This document shows, in pieces, positions 1-8,720 of a stretch of 64,000 nt of DNA. Both the position numbers and the translations under genes were made by a program. Origin of the DNA: an uncultured Clostridia bacterium (GTDB lineage: Bacteria > Bacillota > Clostridia > TANB77 > CAG-508); the NCBI GenBank assembly GCA_934130085.1, contig CAKOXK010000001.1, positions 124,001-188,000 on the forward strand. The letters are read 5' to 3'. The notes under the pieces were generated by a model. That model ran no database searches. It saw only the letters and a list, made by a program, of their open reading frames with translations, and was not told where the DNA came from. Numbering within the stretch: the first letter of the stretch is position 1; the number at the start of each line of letters is the position of its first letter.

Positions 1-57
1 TCATACGAAAGAGAAATTGAAAGAGCAAATGTTGTTAAACAAATATTAAACCAATAA
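1..57 (+). CDS. C-terminal end of an upstream gene, probably McsB (partial)
   Basis: An open frame enters from the left edge and ends at a TAA at 55-57, giving 18 residues (SYEREIERANVVKQILNQ). An acidic/basic helix of this kind ending in a V/I-K/R-Q/E-I-L pattern fits the C-terminus of the protein arginine kinase McsB. McsB normally lies directly upstream of clpC in Firmicutes ctsR-mcsA-mcsB-clpC operons. The identification rests mainly on position; the visible peptide is too short to prove it. Confidence 0.45.
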   Translation, partial: SYEREIERANVVKQILNQ

Positions 58-213
58 ATAATACCTGCATAAACTATAATCTAACAATAATCTGAATAAA
101 TTGCAAAATAACAAAATGATATTTAATAACAGAAATGATATCAGCAAAATGACAAAATAATAGCAAAAAAATAAATTTTATAAATTTAATCATTAAAAAA
201 GGAGATGATATTT

Positions 214-2643
214 ATGTATTATAAATTTACAGCAAGAGCCGAAAAAGCTCTTGAAATAGCACAAGAACTTGCAATGGAATTAGGTCATAATTACATTGGT
301 ACAGAGCATATTTTATATGGCCTTGCTGAAGAGGGAACTGGTGTTGCAAGTAACGTTTTGAGTGAACAAAATCTTGGAGGAGAAACAATAAAACAAGAGA
401 TTATTGATATTGTTGGCGTTGGTGATCCAATAGATGACCCAGAAAGCTTGGGATTTACTCCAAGATCTAAAAGAGTAATTGAGAATGCATTTATGGATGC
501 AAGAAGATTGGGCTCAGATTATATTGGTACTGAACACATTTTAATTGGAATATTAAGAGAGGGTGATAGTGTTGCAACTAGAATTTTAATGGAAGCTAAT
601 GCAGATCCTCAAAAAATGTACACTGAAATAATAAAAATATTAAATGAAGAGGGAAGTTCAAAAGGAGCCGAAGAAAATAAAACTTCAGGAAGTTACAACC
701 AAACTCCAACTTTAAATCAGTATGGTTCTGATTTAACTAAACTAGCAAAAGAGGGTAAGCTTGATCCTGTAATAGGAAGAAAGCAAGAAATTCAAAGGGT
801 AATAGAGATATTATCAAGAAGAACTAAAAATAATCCTTGCTTAATTGGTGAACCAGGTGTTGGTAAAACCGCAGTTGTAGAAGGCCTAGCTGAAAAAATT
901 GTTGCGGGAGATGTACCAGAAATACTTAAAAATAAAAGAGTTGTTAGTGTTGATATGGCTAACATGATAGCTGGTGCTAAATATAGAGGTGACTTTGAAG
1001 AGAGAATTAAAAAGGTTCTTAAAGAAGTACAAAAAGCAAAAGATGTAATCCTATTCATAGATGAAATTCACACAATAGTTGGTGCTGGTTCAGCAGAAGG
1101 TGCAATTGATGCAGCAAATATCCTAAAGCCATTGCTTGCGAGAGGAGAAATTCAATTAGTAGGAGCTACAACATTAAAAGAATATAGAAAATTCATTGAA
1201 AAAGACGCAGCATTAGAGAGAAGGTTTAGTCAAGTAATTGTACAAGAACCAACAGAAGAAGAAACTGTAAAAATACTTGAAGGCTTAAGAGATAAATATG
1301 AAGCTCATCATAATGTAAAAATATCGGATGAAGCAATAAAAGCGTGTGTAGATTTATCATCAAGATATATAAATGATAGATTTTTACCTGATAAAGCAAT
1401 TGATTTGATGGATGAGGCATCATCACGTTTAAGAATGAAAAGCTATATGGAGCCAGATTCATTCAAAGGAATGCAAGATGAAATTGAAAGATTAAATAAA
1501 GAAAAAGAAGATGCAATAAGAACACAAGAGTTCGAAAAAGCAGCTAAATTGCGTGATGAAGAAAACAATAAAAAGAAAGAGCTTGAAAAAGCTAAGAAAG
1601 ATTGGCAAGAAAAAAATAGTAAGCAAATATTACAACTAAAAGAAGAAGACATACAAGCAGTAGTTGCAGCTTGGACTGGAATACCTGTATCAAAAGTATC
1701 TGAAACAGAAAGTGAGAAGCTTAAAAACTTAGAGCAAAACTTGCATAAAAGAGTAATAGGCCAAGATGAAGCAGTGTCAGCAGTTGCAAAAGCAATAAAG
1801 AGAAGCAGACTAGGACTAAAAGATCCAAACAAGCCAATAGGATCATTCTTATTCTTAGGTCCAACAGGTGTTGGTAAGACAGAATTATCAAAAGCTTTAG
1901 CTGAAAGTCTATTCGGTTCAGAAGATGCATTAATCAGAATTGATATGTCAGAATACATGGAATCACACTCAACTGCTAAACTAATAGGAGCTCCTCCAGG
2001 ATATGTTGGCTATGATGAAGCAGGTCAACTAACAGAAAAAGTTAGAAGAAAACCATATTCAGTAATTCTATTTGATGAAATAGAGAAAGCACACCCAGAT
2101 GTAATGAATATGTTATTGCAAGTATTAGATGATGGTAGATTAACAGACTCACAAGGAAGATGCGTAAACTTCAAAAATACAATAATAATAATGACATCAA
2201 ACGAAGGCGCAAGATTAATAACCGAAAAAAAGCGTCTAGGATTTACAACAGGAAGTCAAGATGACTCGGCAAAAGAATACGAAGAAACAAAGAAAGAAGT
2301 AATGAGCGAATTAAAAAAAGACTTCAAACCAGAATTCTTAAATCGTATTGATGACATCATAGTATTCCACAAATTAATGCCAGAAGACATCAGAAAGATT
2401 GTAGATCTACTTGTTGAAAAGGTTGTAAAATTAATGAAGAACCAAAACATAGAACTTGTAGTGGATGAAAAAGCTAAAGAACTAGTTGCAAAAAACGGAG
2501 TTGATGACGCTTATGGAGCAAGACCTTTAAAACGTGCAATACAATCAATGATAGAAGACAAAGTAGCTGAAGCAATACTAGATGGAAAAGTAAAAGACAA
2601 AATAACAGTAACATCAGAAGACGACAAAATCGTAGTAAAATAA
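214..2643 (+). CDS. clpC: ATP-dependent Clp protease ATP-binding subunit ClpC
   Basis: AAA+ unfoldase that feeds substrates, including arginine-phosphorylated proteins, to ClpP in the cytoplasm. Visible in order: a double Clp-N repeat (about 1-145), a first AAA+ module with Walker A GEPGVGKT and the HTIVGAG loop, a UVR-type coiled-coil segment (about 415-450, FEKAAKLRDEE), a second AAA+ module with GPTGVGKT and FDEIEKAHPDV, and the C-terminal D2-small domain. The 809-residue length is normal for ClpC. I place the start at ATG 214 because the GGAG at 201-204 overlaps the upstream ATG at 205 and sits 9 bases before 214. It is probably the last gene of a stress operon reaching beyond the left edge, and is followed by a GC-rich hairpin. 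Confidence 0.97.
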   Translation: MYYKFTARAEKALEIAQELAMELGHNYIGTEHILYGLAEEGTGVASNVLSEQNLGGETIKQEIIDIVGVGDPIDDPESLGFTPRSKRVIENAFMDARRLGSDYIGTEHILIGILREGDSVATRILMEANADPQKMYTEIIKILNEEGSSKGAEENKTSGSYNQTPTLNQYGSDLTKLAKEGKLDPVIGRKQEIQRVIEILSRRTKNNPCLIGEPGVGKTAVVEGLAEKIVAGDVPEILKNKRVVSVDMANMIAGAKYRGDFEERIKKVLKEVQKAKDVILFIDEIHTIVGAGSAEGAIDAANILKPLLARGEIQLVGATTLKEYRKFIEKDAALERRFSQVIVQEPTEEETVKILEGLRDKYEAHHNVKISDEAIKACVDLSSRYINDRFLPDKAIDLMDEASSRLRMKSYMEPDSFKGMQDEIERLNKEKEDAIRTQEFEKAAKLRDEENNKKKELEKAKKDWQEKNSKQILQLKEEDIQAVVAAWTGIPVSKVSETESEKLKNLEQNLHKRVIGQDEAVSAVAKAIKRSRLGLKDPNKPIGSFLFLGPTGVGKTELSKALAESLFGSEDALIRIDMSEYMESHSTAKLIGAPPGYVGYDEAGQLTEKVRRKPYSVILFDEIEKAHPDVMNMLLQVLDDGRLTDSQGRCVNFKNTIIIMTSNEGARLITEKKRLGFTTGSQDDSAKEYEETKKEVMSELKKDFKPEFLNRIDDIIVFHKLMPEDIRKIVDLLVEKVVKLMKNQNIELVVDEKAKELVAKNGVDDAYGARPLKRAIQSMIEDKVAEAILDGKVKDKITVTSEDDKIVVK

Positions 2644-2764
2644 CAGCAGAATCAAAAAATAAAATCAAAAAATAAAAACAAAAGATAAAAACAAAAAATG
2701 AAGCAATAGTTGCAAACAAAAGTGGAGAGTAAACAGCATAGGGCAAATAGCGAAGGTAGCAAAT

Positions 2765-2800
2765 GGTGGCGGTAGAATATACTACCGCCACCTGCTTTTA
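2765..2800 (+). terminator. Hairpin terminator after clpC
   Basis: A perfect 11-bp GC-rich stem (GGTGGCGGTAG with CTACCGCCACC, loop AATATA) is followed by TGCTTTTA. The stem is strong but the T-run is short. Confidence 0.7.
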
Positions 2801-2831
2801 AAAATTGAATTAGTTAAAAAATTAAATTAAT

Positions 2832-2960
2832 AAAAAATGAATATTATATTGTTTAAGAAAGCCGCGTAGCGACCAAGCGAAGCGCGAATAAAACAATGTT
2901 GCCTTCGACAAATCTTGTTTTGAGCAAGGCTTCGAAAAACAAGATAATATTCATTTTTTT
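2832..2960. repeat. Intergenic palindromic repeat, copy 1 (diverged)
   Basis: About 129 bp between the convergent ends of clpC and the minus-strand gene at 2976. Outer arms AATGAATATTATATTGTTT and AAACAAGATAATATTCATT pair. The interior carries the GC-rich block GCCGCGTAGCGACCAAGCGA and the GCAAGGCTTCGAAAAAC block shared with the other copies, in the orientation of the 50726 copy. The A and T runs at the ends would let it also act as a terminator on both strands. Confidence 0.8.
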
Positions 2961-2975
2961 ATTATAAATGAGTTT

Positions 2976-3359
2976 CTAGTAGCTCATAGTTTTTTGAATT
3001 CCAAGTCCATCACCAGCGCATGTTACTGTTTTTACTCCTCTTTTAAAAACTTTTTGTTTTTGTGGAATTTGAACTTTTAAAGAGTTTAAAAATATAGTTC
3101 TTTCATCTGTAATATTATTACGTACATGATTTTGAAAAGAGTTCAAATTGTTATTTTGAGCAGTATTTAGAGACGTGGGGTGTATTGAATTTGTATTTTC
3201 ATTGTATGCTACTGAATTGGTGGATGCAGTGTGTGAAGGTGCAGTATTTGAAAGTGTAGCGTTTGTAGTTGCAGTATGTTCAGCCTCAGGAAGAAATTTC
3301 GCATTCTTAGTATTCAATTTGTTCTTTATAAATAAAATAAATTTTTTTAAAATATTCAT
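2976..3359 (-). CDS. Hypothetical protein, Asn/Thr/Ser-rich linker
   Basis: A 127-residue protein with no recognised family. It has a basic N-terminal segment (KKFILFIKNKL), a low-complexity A/T/S/N region (about 28-75) and a more ordered C-terminus with LNSLKVQIPQKQKVF and a TCAGDGLG segment. Its ATG overlaps the stop of the upstream transglutaminase-like gene (TAATG), with GAGGAAAA in that gene's end as ribosome binding site, so the two are probably translationally coupled. There is no signal peptide or clear membrane segment. The coupling suggests it works with, or is a substrate of, the upstream protein; that is inference. Confidence 0.65.
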   Translation of the reverse strand: MNILKKFILFIKNKLNTKNAKFLPEAEHTATTNATLSNTAPSHTASTNSVAYNENTNSIHPTSLNTAQNNNLNSFQNHVRNNITDERTIFLNSLKVQIPQKQKVFKRGVKTVTCAGDGLGIQKTMSY

Positions 3360-5050
3360 TATTTTTCCTCATCTAAATTATTATCAGATTTTTCACGGTT
3401 TTCTTCTTGTAGTTTTTCTTTCTCTAAGTCAGCTTTATAATGTTCAAAATTTAAATCGAATTCTTCTTCTGTTAATTCATTAAATTTATTTTCATTTGTA
3501 TTTGCTACAAAAAATTTATATGGTTCATTAGGCTTTTCAGCATAAGATACATAAAGAGTAGGCTTTTTAGATTTATCATCTTTTTTATATACTCTGTTTA
3601 CAGATATATCAGCATTCTGAAATGAGGGGTGTTGCAAAAGTACAGTATCTAATGTGAACATACAAGAGTTCATGAATTTATTGATTTCAGGGCACGCGTT
3701 TTCAAGAAGTTCTAATTGCTCTTTTAAATTTTCATGAATGTTTCCATTACATTTTTCATCAACTGCATTAGATTGCATGCATAATGTTTTAACTGGAAAA
3801 TTTCCATCTTTATCAGTAAGGCCTATACTTTTAAAAACGTTTCTAAGTTCTGACACGCTTAGCTCAAGGTTTGCATCTTGAAGCTTTTCATCGTTTTTAT
3901 GATATTCGCCATCAATTCCATCAACAATATCATGTTTACGTATTTCATCATAACTTAGGCAGAATGTTTGAGGCCTAGCATTAAATTTATGAGTTGCCAT
4001 ATTCCAAGTAGGATCCATAACAGTGTTTCCCTTAGCAAAAGTTCCGTCTTCAAGAGGTAGCTCTATATTTTTTATTTTCAAGAAAGCGTGTTCTTCACCA
4101 GTTATAATTTCACTATCTATTCCAACCTGCTTTAACATATATTGTTCAATTCTAGAAATTCCATTACAAATGCCATGTCCGTTGCTGATAATTCTCCAAA
4201 TAGAACGATTATTATTTGAAGAAAAAATTTCGGAATCAAAATCAGGAGCGTAAGAAATTTTATTACCGATTGCATGATCTATTATCGCAAGTTTTTGAAC
4301 ATCAGAGTATTCTGGCTTAAGGCTATTAATTACAGAATCAATCCATTCACTTGCATTAGCAAATTCTTTTCCAGTAGAAAGGTAAGTAACTGGAGGAGTA
4401 AGAACACTCCAAGCATTTAAATCAGGGCAGACTTTAGTAAGCTCAATCATCTTATTACGAGAGTCATTATCAGCCACATCAGGTTGAATATTTATTAAAT
4501 AATCTAGTCCTTTATAATCTTGTAAATTTCTATTAAAATTTACATTTACTTCATTGGTGCTATTACTCTCAGAGGCTATATCAAAAACTGTTTTATAGTT
4601 TGAAGGGAGCTTAGAGGTATCAAGAGTTTCCTTGATCTCAGGTTTTATTCTAAAAAGAACCGCATTTTTTTCATTAAAAGATAAATTCATATTATTTAAA
4701 TTTTCAGCAAGCTTTTTTTGAGAATCTGGATTCATATAATTCACCATTTCAAAAAAGTGAAGATGGTGATCCTTAAAGAAATCTTGGTTTGCATTATAAA
4801 ATTTTTGTAGATTTTCAAATGAATAGCTAGCAAGTAAAATAGAAAGATCAAATGAACCTGCTTTGTGCTTGGTAAGAAAATCATTATCCTTTAATATACT
4901 TGTTTTAACATCATCATCTAAGTCTTGCATAGCAGAATTGATATCTAAAAAACTTAATCCAGATAGTATTTGGTCATTATGCAAAATATTTAGAATAGCA
5001 ATATTATTTTTTTGACTTTGTAACAATTTTTTTAATTCAAAAGAATCCAT
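3359..5050 (-). CDS. Transglutaminase-like (papain-fold) protein
   Basis: A 563-residue protein. The central part carries the three spaced motifs of the transglutaminase-like superfamily: Cys in GHGICNGISR (about 293), His in GEEHAFLKIK (about 321) and Asp in VMDPTWN (about 344). The 280-residue N-terminal half is helical and repeat-like and is not recognised; the last 30 residues are charged. No signal peptide is seen, so it appears cytoplasmic. Such proteins are usually cysteine proteases, peptide cyclases or crosslinkers; the substrate cannot be told. Start ATG 5050 is preceded by AAGGAT. It forms a two-gene operon with the 127-residue gene downstream and has its own promoter. Confidence 0.75.
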   Translation of the reverse strand: MDSFELKKLLQSQKNNIAILNILHNDQILSGLSFLDINSAMQDLDDDVKTSILKDNDFLTKHKAGSFDLSILLASYSFENLQKFYNANQDFFKDHHLHFFEMVNYMNPDSQKKLAENLNNMNLSFNEKNAVLFRIKPEIKETLDTSKLPSNYKTVFDIASESNSTNEVNVNFNRNLQDYKGLDYLINIQPDVADNDSRNKMIELTKVCPDLNAWSVLTPPVTYLSTGKEFANASEWIDSVINSLKPEYSDVQKLAIIDHAIGNKISYAPDFDSEIFSSNNNRSIWRIISNGHGICNGISRIEQYMLKQVGIDSEIITGEEHAFLKIKNIELPLEDGTFAKGNTVMDPTWNMATHKFNARPQTFCLSYDEIRKHDIVDGIDGEYHKNDEKLQDANLELSVSELRNVFKSIGLTDKDGNFPVKTLCMQSNAVDEKCNGNIHENLKEQLELLENACPEINKFMNSCMFTLDTVLLQHPSFQNADISVNRVYKKDDKSKKPTLYVSYAEKPNEPYKFFVANTNENKFNELTEEEFDLNFEHYKADLEKEKLQEENREKSDNNLDEEK

Positions 5051-5093
5051 ATTTAATCCTTAATCTAATAGTTTACATAAGAATAATCACATT

Positions 5094-5121
5094 ATTATAG
5101 AAAAGGAAATAATAATTGCAA
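5094..5121 (-). promoter_or_regulatory. Sigma-A-type promoter for the transglutaminase-like gene
   Basis: On the minus strand TTGCAA (5116-5121), a 16-base spacer, then TATAAT (5094-5099), about 44 bases before the start codon. Confidence 0.55.
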
Positions 5122-5444
5122 AAATAACAAAGTATTGTAATAAAAAGATGACATGCTAATTAAAAAAGTCCATGTTAAAAAAGTAGATTCTTGTTATCAA
5201 TCAAAATTAAAGTTAGCCTAGTTATTAAATAAGGGCAATGATAGAACTAATAATAATTGTATAATTATCAAAAAAAGAAGAAGAAATTTTATAAGTTAAG
5301 TTACAGTTGTTGTAAAATGATATATTAAGACATTATCACAAATGATATAGTAAAAATGATAATATACGTAATATATTGCAATTTAGGAATGCCAATGATA
5401 TAATTCAAACTGTACAAAATCAAAAGATAAGGAGAAAAGGGCAA
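5122..5444. other. Intergenic region between divergent genes
   Basis: AT-rich sequence between two divergent genes. It has several TGATAT/ATTATC-type short repeats around 5310-5365 but no convincing second promoter, RNA or open frame. An open frame extends upstream from 5445 to a TTG at 5376, but that TTG has no ribosome binding site. Confidence 0.5.
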
Positions 5445-5834
5445 ATGCATTTGTTAGCTTTAATATTTATATTGTTAATGTTCATAGTATTGCTAATAGC
5501 TTTAGCCGTTTGCCAAATTAGAATGGCAGGCATAAGAATCAAAGACTTTGCAAGCTTCATAAAGGCAAATGATAGTCTTGATAATCTTTATGCATTTGCT
5601 AAAAGATATGATAAAATGTCACCACAAGAACAGGTAATTTATTTATCTGAAGCGGAAAAAATGTTTGATGCGTTTGATAAAATTCCTAAGTCAGTGTGGG
5701 AAGATGAAAATGATAAATATGAAAGTGTACTTGATACATACAAAAATATAAAGATAATGAGATGGAATGAAGCTCAAGAATACGCTTTATCAAAAAATGT
5801 AAAAAGCAATAAAAATTTTAAAAGTGTAAATTGA
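5445..5834 (+). CDS. Hypothetical membrane-anchored protein
   Basis: A 129-residue protein with one N-terminal membrane segment (about 2-24, LLALIFILLMFIVLLIALAV) followed by a helical soluble domain (KANDSLDNLYAFAKRYDKM, EAEKMFDAFDKIP). I chose ATG 5445 because AAGGAG at 5429-5434 lies 10 bases upstream; the longer frame starting at TTG 5376 lacks a binding site. No family recognised. A small membrane protein gene follows at 6011 and a terminator at 6325, so the two may form one transcript. Confidence 0.7.
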   Translation: MHLLALIFILLMFIVLLIALAVCQIRMAGIRIKDFASFIKANDSLDNLYAFAKRYDKMSPQEQVIYLSEAEKMFDAFDKIPKSVWEDENDKYESVLDTYKNIKIMRWNEAQEYALSKNVKSNKNFKSVN

Positions 5835-6010
5835 AAGATAAGCCTAAAGAATGAAATGAATTGAAGTGAATTGAAATAAAATAAATTGAACTGTCTTGAA
5901 ATAAATTGTATTGGAAAGACTTTAAATGAACCAAATTGAAATAAAAAAAGTGAATAATAAATGACGAATTTTGAGATAATAATAAAAACAAAATAAGGAG
6001 GCAGAAAATA

Positions 6011-6148
6011 ATGAAATTCGTCAAAGGAATGATAACGGGAATGTGTATATCAGCTGGAGCGTGCATGTTGTATGCAGAATATACAATAGGTTCTAAAAAG
6101 ATGTTAAAAGCATCAAAAAAAATGATGAAAAAATTAGGAATTATATAG
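6011..6148 (+). CDS. Small membrane protein, YtxH-like appearance (45 aa)
   Basis: A 45-residue open frame preceded by an ideal AAGGAGG at 5994-6000. The sequence is one short hydrophobic/glycine segment (GMITGMCISAGACMLYAE) followed by a strongly basic tail (SKKMLKASKKMMKKLG). The pattern resembles short YtxH-type or other small single-pass proteins of Clostridia, but no family can be assigned firmly. A hairpin terminator lies 177 bases downstream. Confidence 0.7.
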   Translation: MKFVKGMITGMCISAGACMLYAEYTIGSKKMLKASKKMMKKLGII

Positions 6149-6324
6149 CTATAATTTTAAGAGAGTTAGTAAAAAGGCTCAAAGGAGAATACTTAAGTAA
6201 TGAACTGTTTAAATACAACCATAATAAAATAAGAAAATGTAAAATAAAAAATATAGAATAAGAAAATATAAAATGAGAAAACTAAAAAACAAAAAATAAA
6301 AAAATCTACAATTATAGCAAGAAA

Positions 6325-6363
6325 GAAGAACCTTATTAAATATAAGGTTCTTCCTATTTTTTT
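6325..6363 (+). terminator. Rho-independent terminator
   Basis: A perfect 12-bp stem (GAAGAACCTTAT with ATAAGGTTCTTC, loop TAAAT) is followed by CTATTTTTTT. It closes the plus-strand unit before the convergent ssb-like gene. Confidence 0.85.
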
Positions 6364-6407
6364 ATAAAAAATTTCTCATCAATCTTTGCTCTTAATAAAA
6401 CTATATA

Positions 6408-7181
6408 TTATTCATTTACTTCCGCATTTTTTGTTTCATTATTTTTTTCATCTAAAGAAACGATGTTTTCATTTTCAGAAGATACTGATTTATTATTTTC
6501 ATCTGATTCAACAGAATCTTTTAATTTTTCTTCATCTTCTTTATTTACTAGCTCAAGATTTGCAATTGATACTTCATAGGCAACTCTTTTCTCAACTGTT
6601 CCATCATCATGTTTCTTTTCATAAGTTCTTGATTGAATTCTTCCTGAAACTTTTACTTCAGTTCCAACAGTCATTTTTGAACAAAATCTTGCATTTCTAC
6701 CCCAGGCAATACAAGGAATGTAATCAGATTTATTATAAGCTCTGTTAACTGCAAGTAATAAATCAGAGATTTCTCTTCCAAAAGGTGTTTGTCTGTAAAT
6801 AGGTGCTTTGCAAATAAAACCAACTAAAGTTACTTCATTTGAAACTAAATCTTTACTTGCTACTATTTCATTTTCAGCTGGTAAAAATTCAATGTCTTTT
6901 GCAAATACAGTAAGGATTAATCTGTTTTTTTGAGCCTCATAGCTATTGTAAGATCTAAATTGACCTTGAATTTTAACATTTGCTCCAACAACAAGTTCAT
7001 CTTCCTTAAATAATCTTTCTGAAATTGTTATAGGAACTATATCAGCATTACCACTTAAACGAGGAACACTTAAATCAAATATGTAAAATTTTTCCCCATA
7101 AATCTCATGACTGAATTTTTTCTCTTCTGTAATTTTTCCAACTAATACTAAGTTATTGTTTTCTAAAAAATTTGTTTCCAA
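6408..7181 (-). CDS. Single-stranded DNA-binding protein with two OB folds
   Basis: A 257-residue protein made of two tandem SSB/OB-fold domains (about 8-105 and 112-215) and an acidic Asn/Glu-rich tail. The second domain has the canonical SSB strands (NEVTLVGFICKAPIYRQTP, DLLLAVNR, YIPCIAWGRNA, VGTEVKVSGRIQ). Classical bacterial SSB has one OB fold per chain, so this is a duplicated form, as seen in some Clostridia. The tail lacks the usual DDDIPF-type partner-binding end. It starts at TTG 7181 with GGGAGG eight bases upstream and has a strong own promoter, so it is monocistronic. Confidence 0.85.
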   Translation of the reverse strand: METNFLENNNLVLVGKITEEKKFSHEIYGEKFYIFDLSVPRLSGNADIVPITISERLFKEDELVVGANVKIQGQFRSYNSYEAQKNRLILTVFAKDIEFLPAENEIVASKDLVSNEVTLVGFICKAPIYRQTPFGREISDLLLAVNRAYNKSDYIPCIAWGRNARFCSKMTVGTEVKVSGRIQSRTYEKKHDDGTVEKRVAYEVSIANLELVNKEDEEKLKDSVESDENNKSVSSENENIVSLDEKNNETKNAEVNE

Positions 7182-7249
7182 TTTATTTTCCTCCCTAAAA
7201 TAACGTCATCTAATGTGTTTTATTCTCATTTTTCTGTACACTAGTTCTT

Positions 7250-7278
7250 ATTATAACACCAAAATTTCTATTTGTCTA
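7250..7278 (-). promoter_or_regulatory. Sigma-A promoter of the ssb-like gene
   Basis: On the minus strand TAGACA (7273-7278), a 17-base spacer, then TATAAT (7250-7255), about 65 bases before the TTG start. Confidence 0.75.
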
Positions 7279-7449
7279 CATAAAACGTTGAAAAAGAAAT
7301 TATTTTTGTAATTAAATTGTAATAAAACGAAAAAGAAGCGCTATTTACTAATATTTTTGCTATCCACGTAGTTAAATGTATCATTAACCATGTATGAGTT
7401 ATTGGTTAAATGAACTATTACTTATATATGATGCTAAGCTTGCATGAAT

Positions 7450-7662
7450 TTAATTATGAGTGCAATTTTCTCCGTATGATTCATTAACCATATACGAGTT
7501 ATCAGATACACATGAATTGTTTACTAAGTAAGCATTGGCAGAGGCTTTGATTAATTCATCATTTCTATTTGTTATTACAAATGACATAACGAATAGAATA
7601 GCAACAGTAGATAGAGAAACGAGGTATGCAAGGATTTTATCTTTACTAAACACAACAAACAT
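7450..7662 (-). CDS. Hypothetical small membrane protein (70 aa)
   Basis: Start ATG 7662 follows GGAGG with a 7-base gap; the longer frame from 7680 would place its start upstream of that site. One membrane segment (about 9-28, AYLVSLSTVAILFVMSFVI) is preceded by a basic FSKDK end, as in the N-terminus of clostridial anchored enzymes such as polysaccharide deacetylases. It is followed by only 40 Asn/Ser/Tyr-rich residues. No enzyme domain is present, so it may be a remnant or a small stand-alone protein. Its tail unit (NSYMVNE) recurs in another frame after the stop. Confidence 0.6.
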   Translation of the reverse strand: MFVVFSKDKILAYLVSLSTVAILFVMSFVITNRNDELIKASANAYLVNNSCVSDNSYMVNESYGENCTHN

Positions 7663-7876
7663 AAAAACACCTCCAACCAATATTATGAATATTAGCTAGA
7701 GGATATTACTAAAAATATAAGAAAAATTTTTATATAGTTAATAGTTATAAGACTTATATAAAAATATAAGTATAAGGAAACTTATAAGTAAAAGTTATAG
7801 GTAATTATAAAAATAGAAAATGTTAAAAAGACTAAAATTACTAGTTTACACTATACAAATTAAATATTCTAATATA

Positions 7877-8428
7877 TTAGAGTAGCCTTTTTTTCTCAGT
7901 GTTTACAACAAATCCGCAATTCTGGCACTCACCTTTAAATCTTTTTAGGCGTAATTTAGTTTCTTTAACTTTTTCTTTACCAAATACATTTTTTACGGTT
8001 TCTTTTTTTGTTCTAATAACATTTTTGTTTTCAGTAAAAACAACCGAATTCCATTTCTTACAATGAGGGCAGGTTCTAATAGAACCATCATGACCAAATA
8101 GAACAATAAACATTAAAAATGCAAACGGAACTAGTAATAAATTATTGTGAGATGGAATATATATAATAGCGATGATAATAAGTAGAGCAAGTGGAAGAAA
8201 ATACAATAATAAAAATAATCTTTTTGCTCTTTTGTCATTTTCTTTTATGCTAATTAAATTATCTGAGTTATTTGACTTTTTATCTATATTACTAGTTTTA
8301 AAAGTGTCACTTGACTTAGTGTTAGAATGGCTTTTATTAGAACGATAATTGTTAGAATTATCACTAGAATGACTATTATTATCAGAATAGTTTAAAATAT
8401 TTTTATTTTTATCGATATTGTTACTCAT
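7877..8428 (-). CDS. Zinc-ribbon membrane protein with Asn/Ser-rich N-terminus
   Basis: A 183-residue protein with a disordered N-terminus rich in N, S, D and K (1-65), two adjacent membrane segments (about 70-110), and a C-terminal zinc-ribbon-like region with two Cys pairs (CPHC and CQNC) separated by about 50 charged residues. The family is not recognised. RBS TTAGGAG precedes ATG 8428, and a good promoter lies in the shared intergenic region with minD. Confidence 0.7.
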   Translation of the reverse strand: MSNNIDKNKNILNYSDNNSHSSDNSNNYRSNKSHSNTKSSDTFKTSNIDKKSNNSDNLISIKENDKRAKRLFLLLYFLPLALLIIIAIIYIPSHNNLLLVPFAFLMFIVLFGHDGSIRTCPHCKKWNSVVFTENKNVIRTKKETVKNVFGKEKVKETKLRLKRFKGECQNCGFVVNTEKKRLL

Positions 8429-8455
8429 AAAAAACTCCTAATTTTTGCTAAAAAT

Positions 8456-8484
8456 ATTATAATATGTTAAAGTGTAAAAATCAA
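8456..8484 (-). promoter_or_regulatory. Sigma-A promoter of the zinc-ribbon gene
   Basis: On the minus strand TTGATT (8479-8484), 17 bases, TATAAT (8456-8461). Confidence 0.7.
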
Positions 8485-8663
8485 TAAAAAAAGTAGCAAA
8501 AAATGAAATAAAAAATTAAATAAAATTTGAAGTTTAAAAAATCAGAATAAATTGTAAAATGCCTATTTTTTAAAGAATTCAGGCATACAAATATAAAGTA
8601 TGAACATATATGCATGACAATAAAAAACTGTAATAAATTTGTAACATTTTTTCAGATTATACA

Positions 8664-8692
8664 TTGACTTTTTACCAAAATGTAAATATAAT
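8664..8692 (+). promoter_or_regulatory. Sigma-A promoter of the minD-minE-rodA operon
   Basis: TTGACT (8664-8669), 17 bases, TATAAT (8687-8692). It lies inside the longest possible minD frame, which supports the downstream minD start at 8721. Confidence 0.85.
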
Positions 8693-8720
8693 AGATAAAG
8701 ATTATGCGAGGAGGAAAGTT

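Noticed and set aside
205..213. ATG at 205 as the clpC start
   Set aside because: It overlaps the GGAG used as binding site for ATG 214, and the family N-terminus begins MYYKFTARA.
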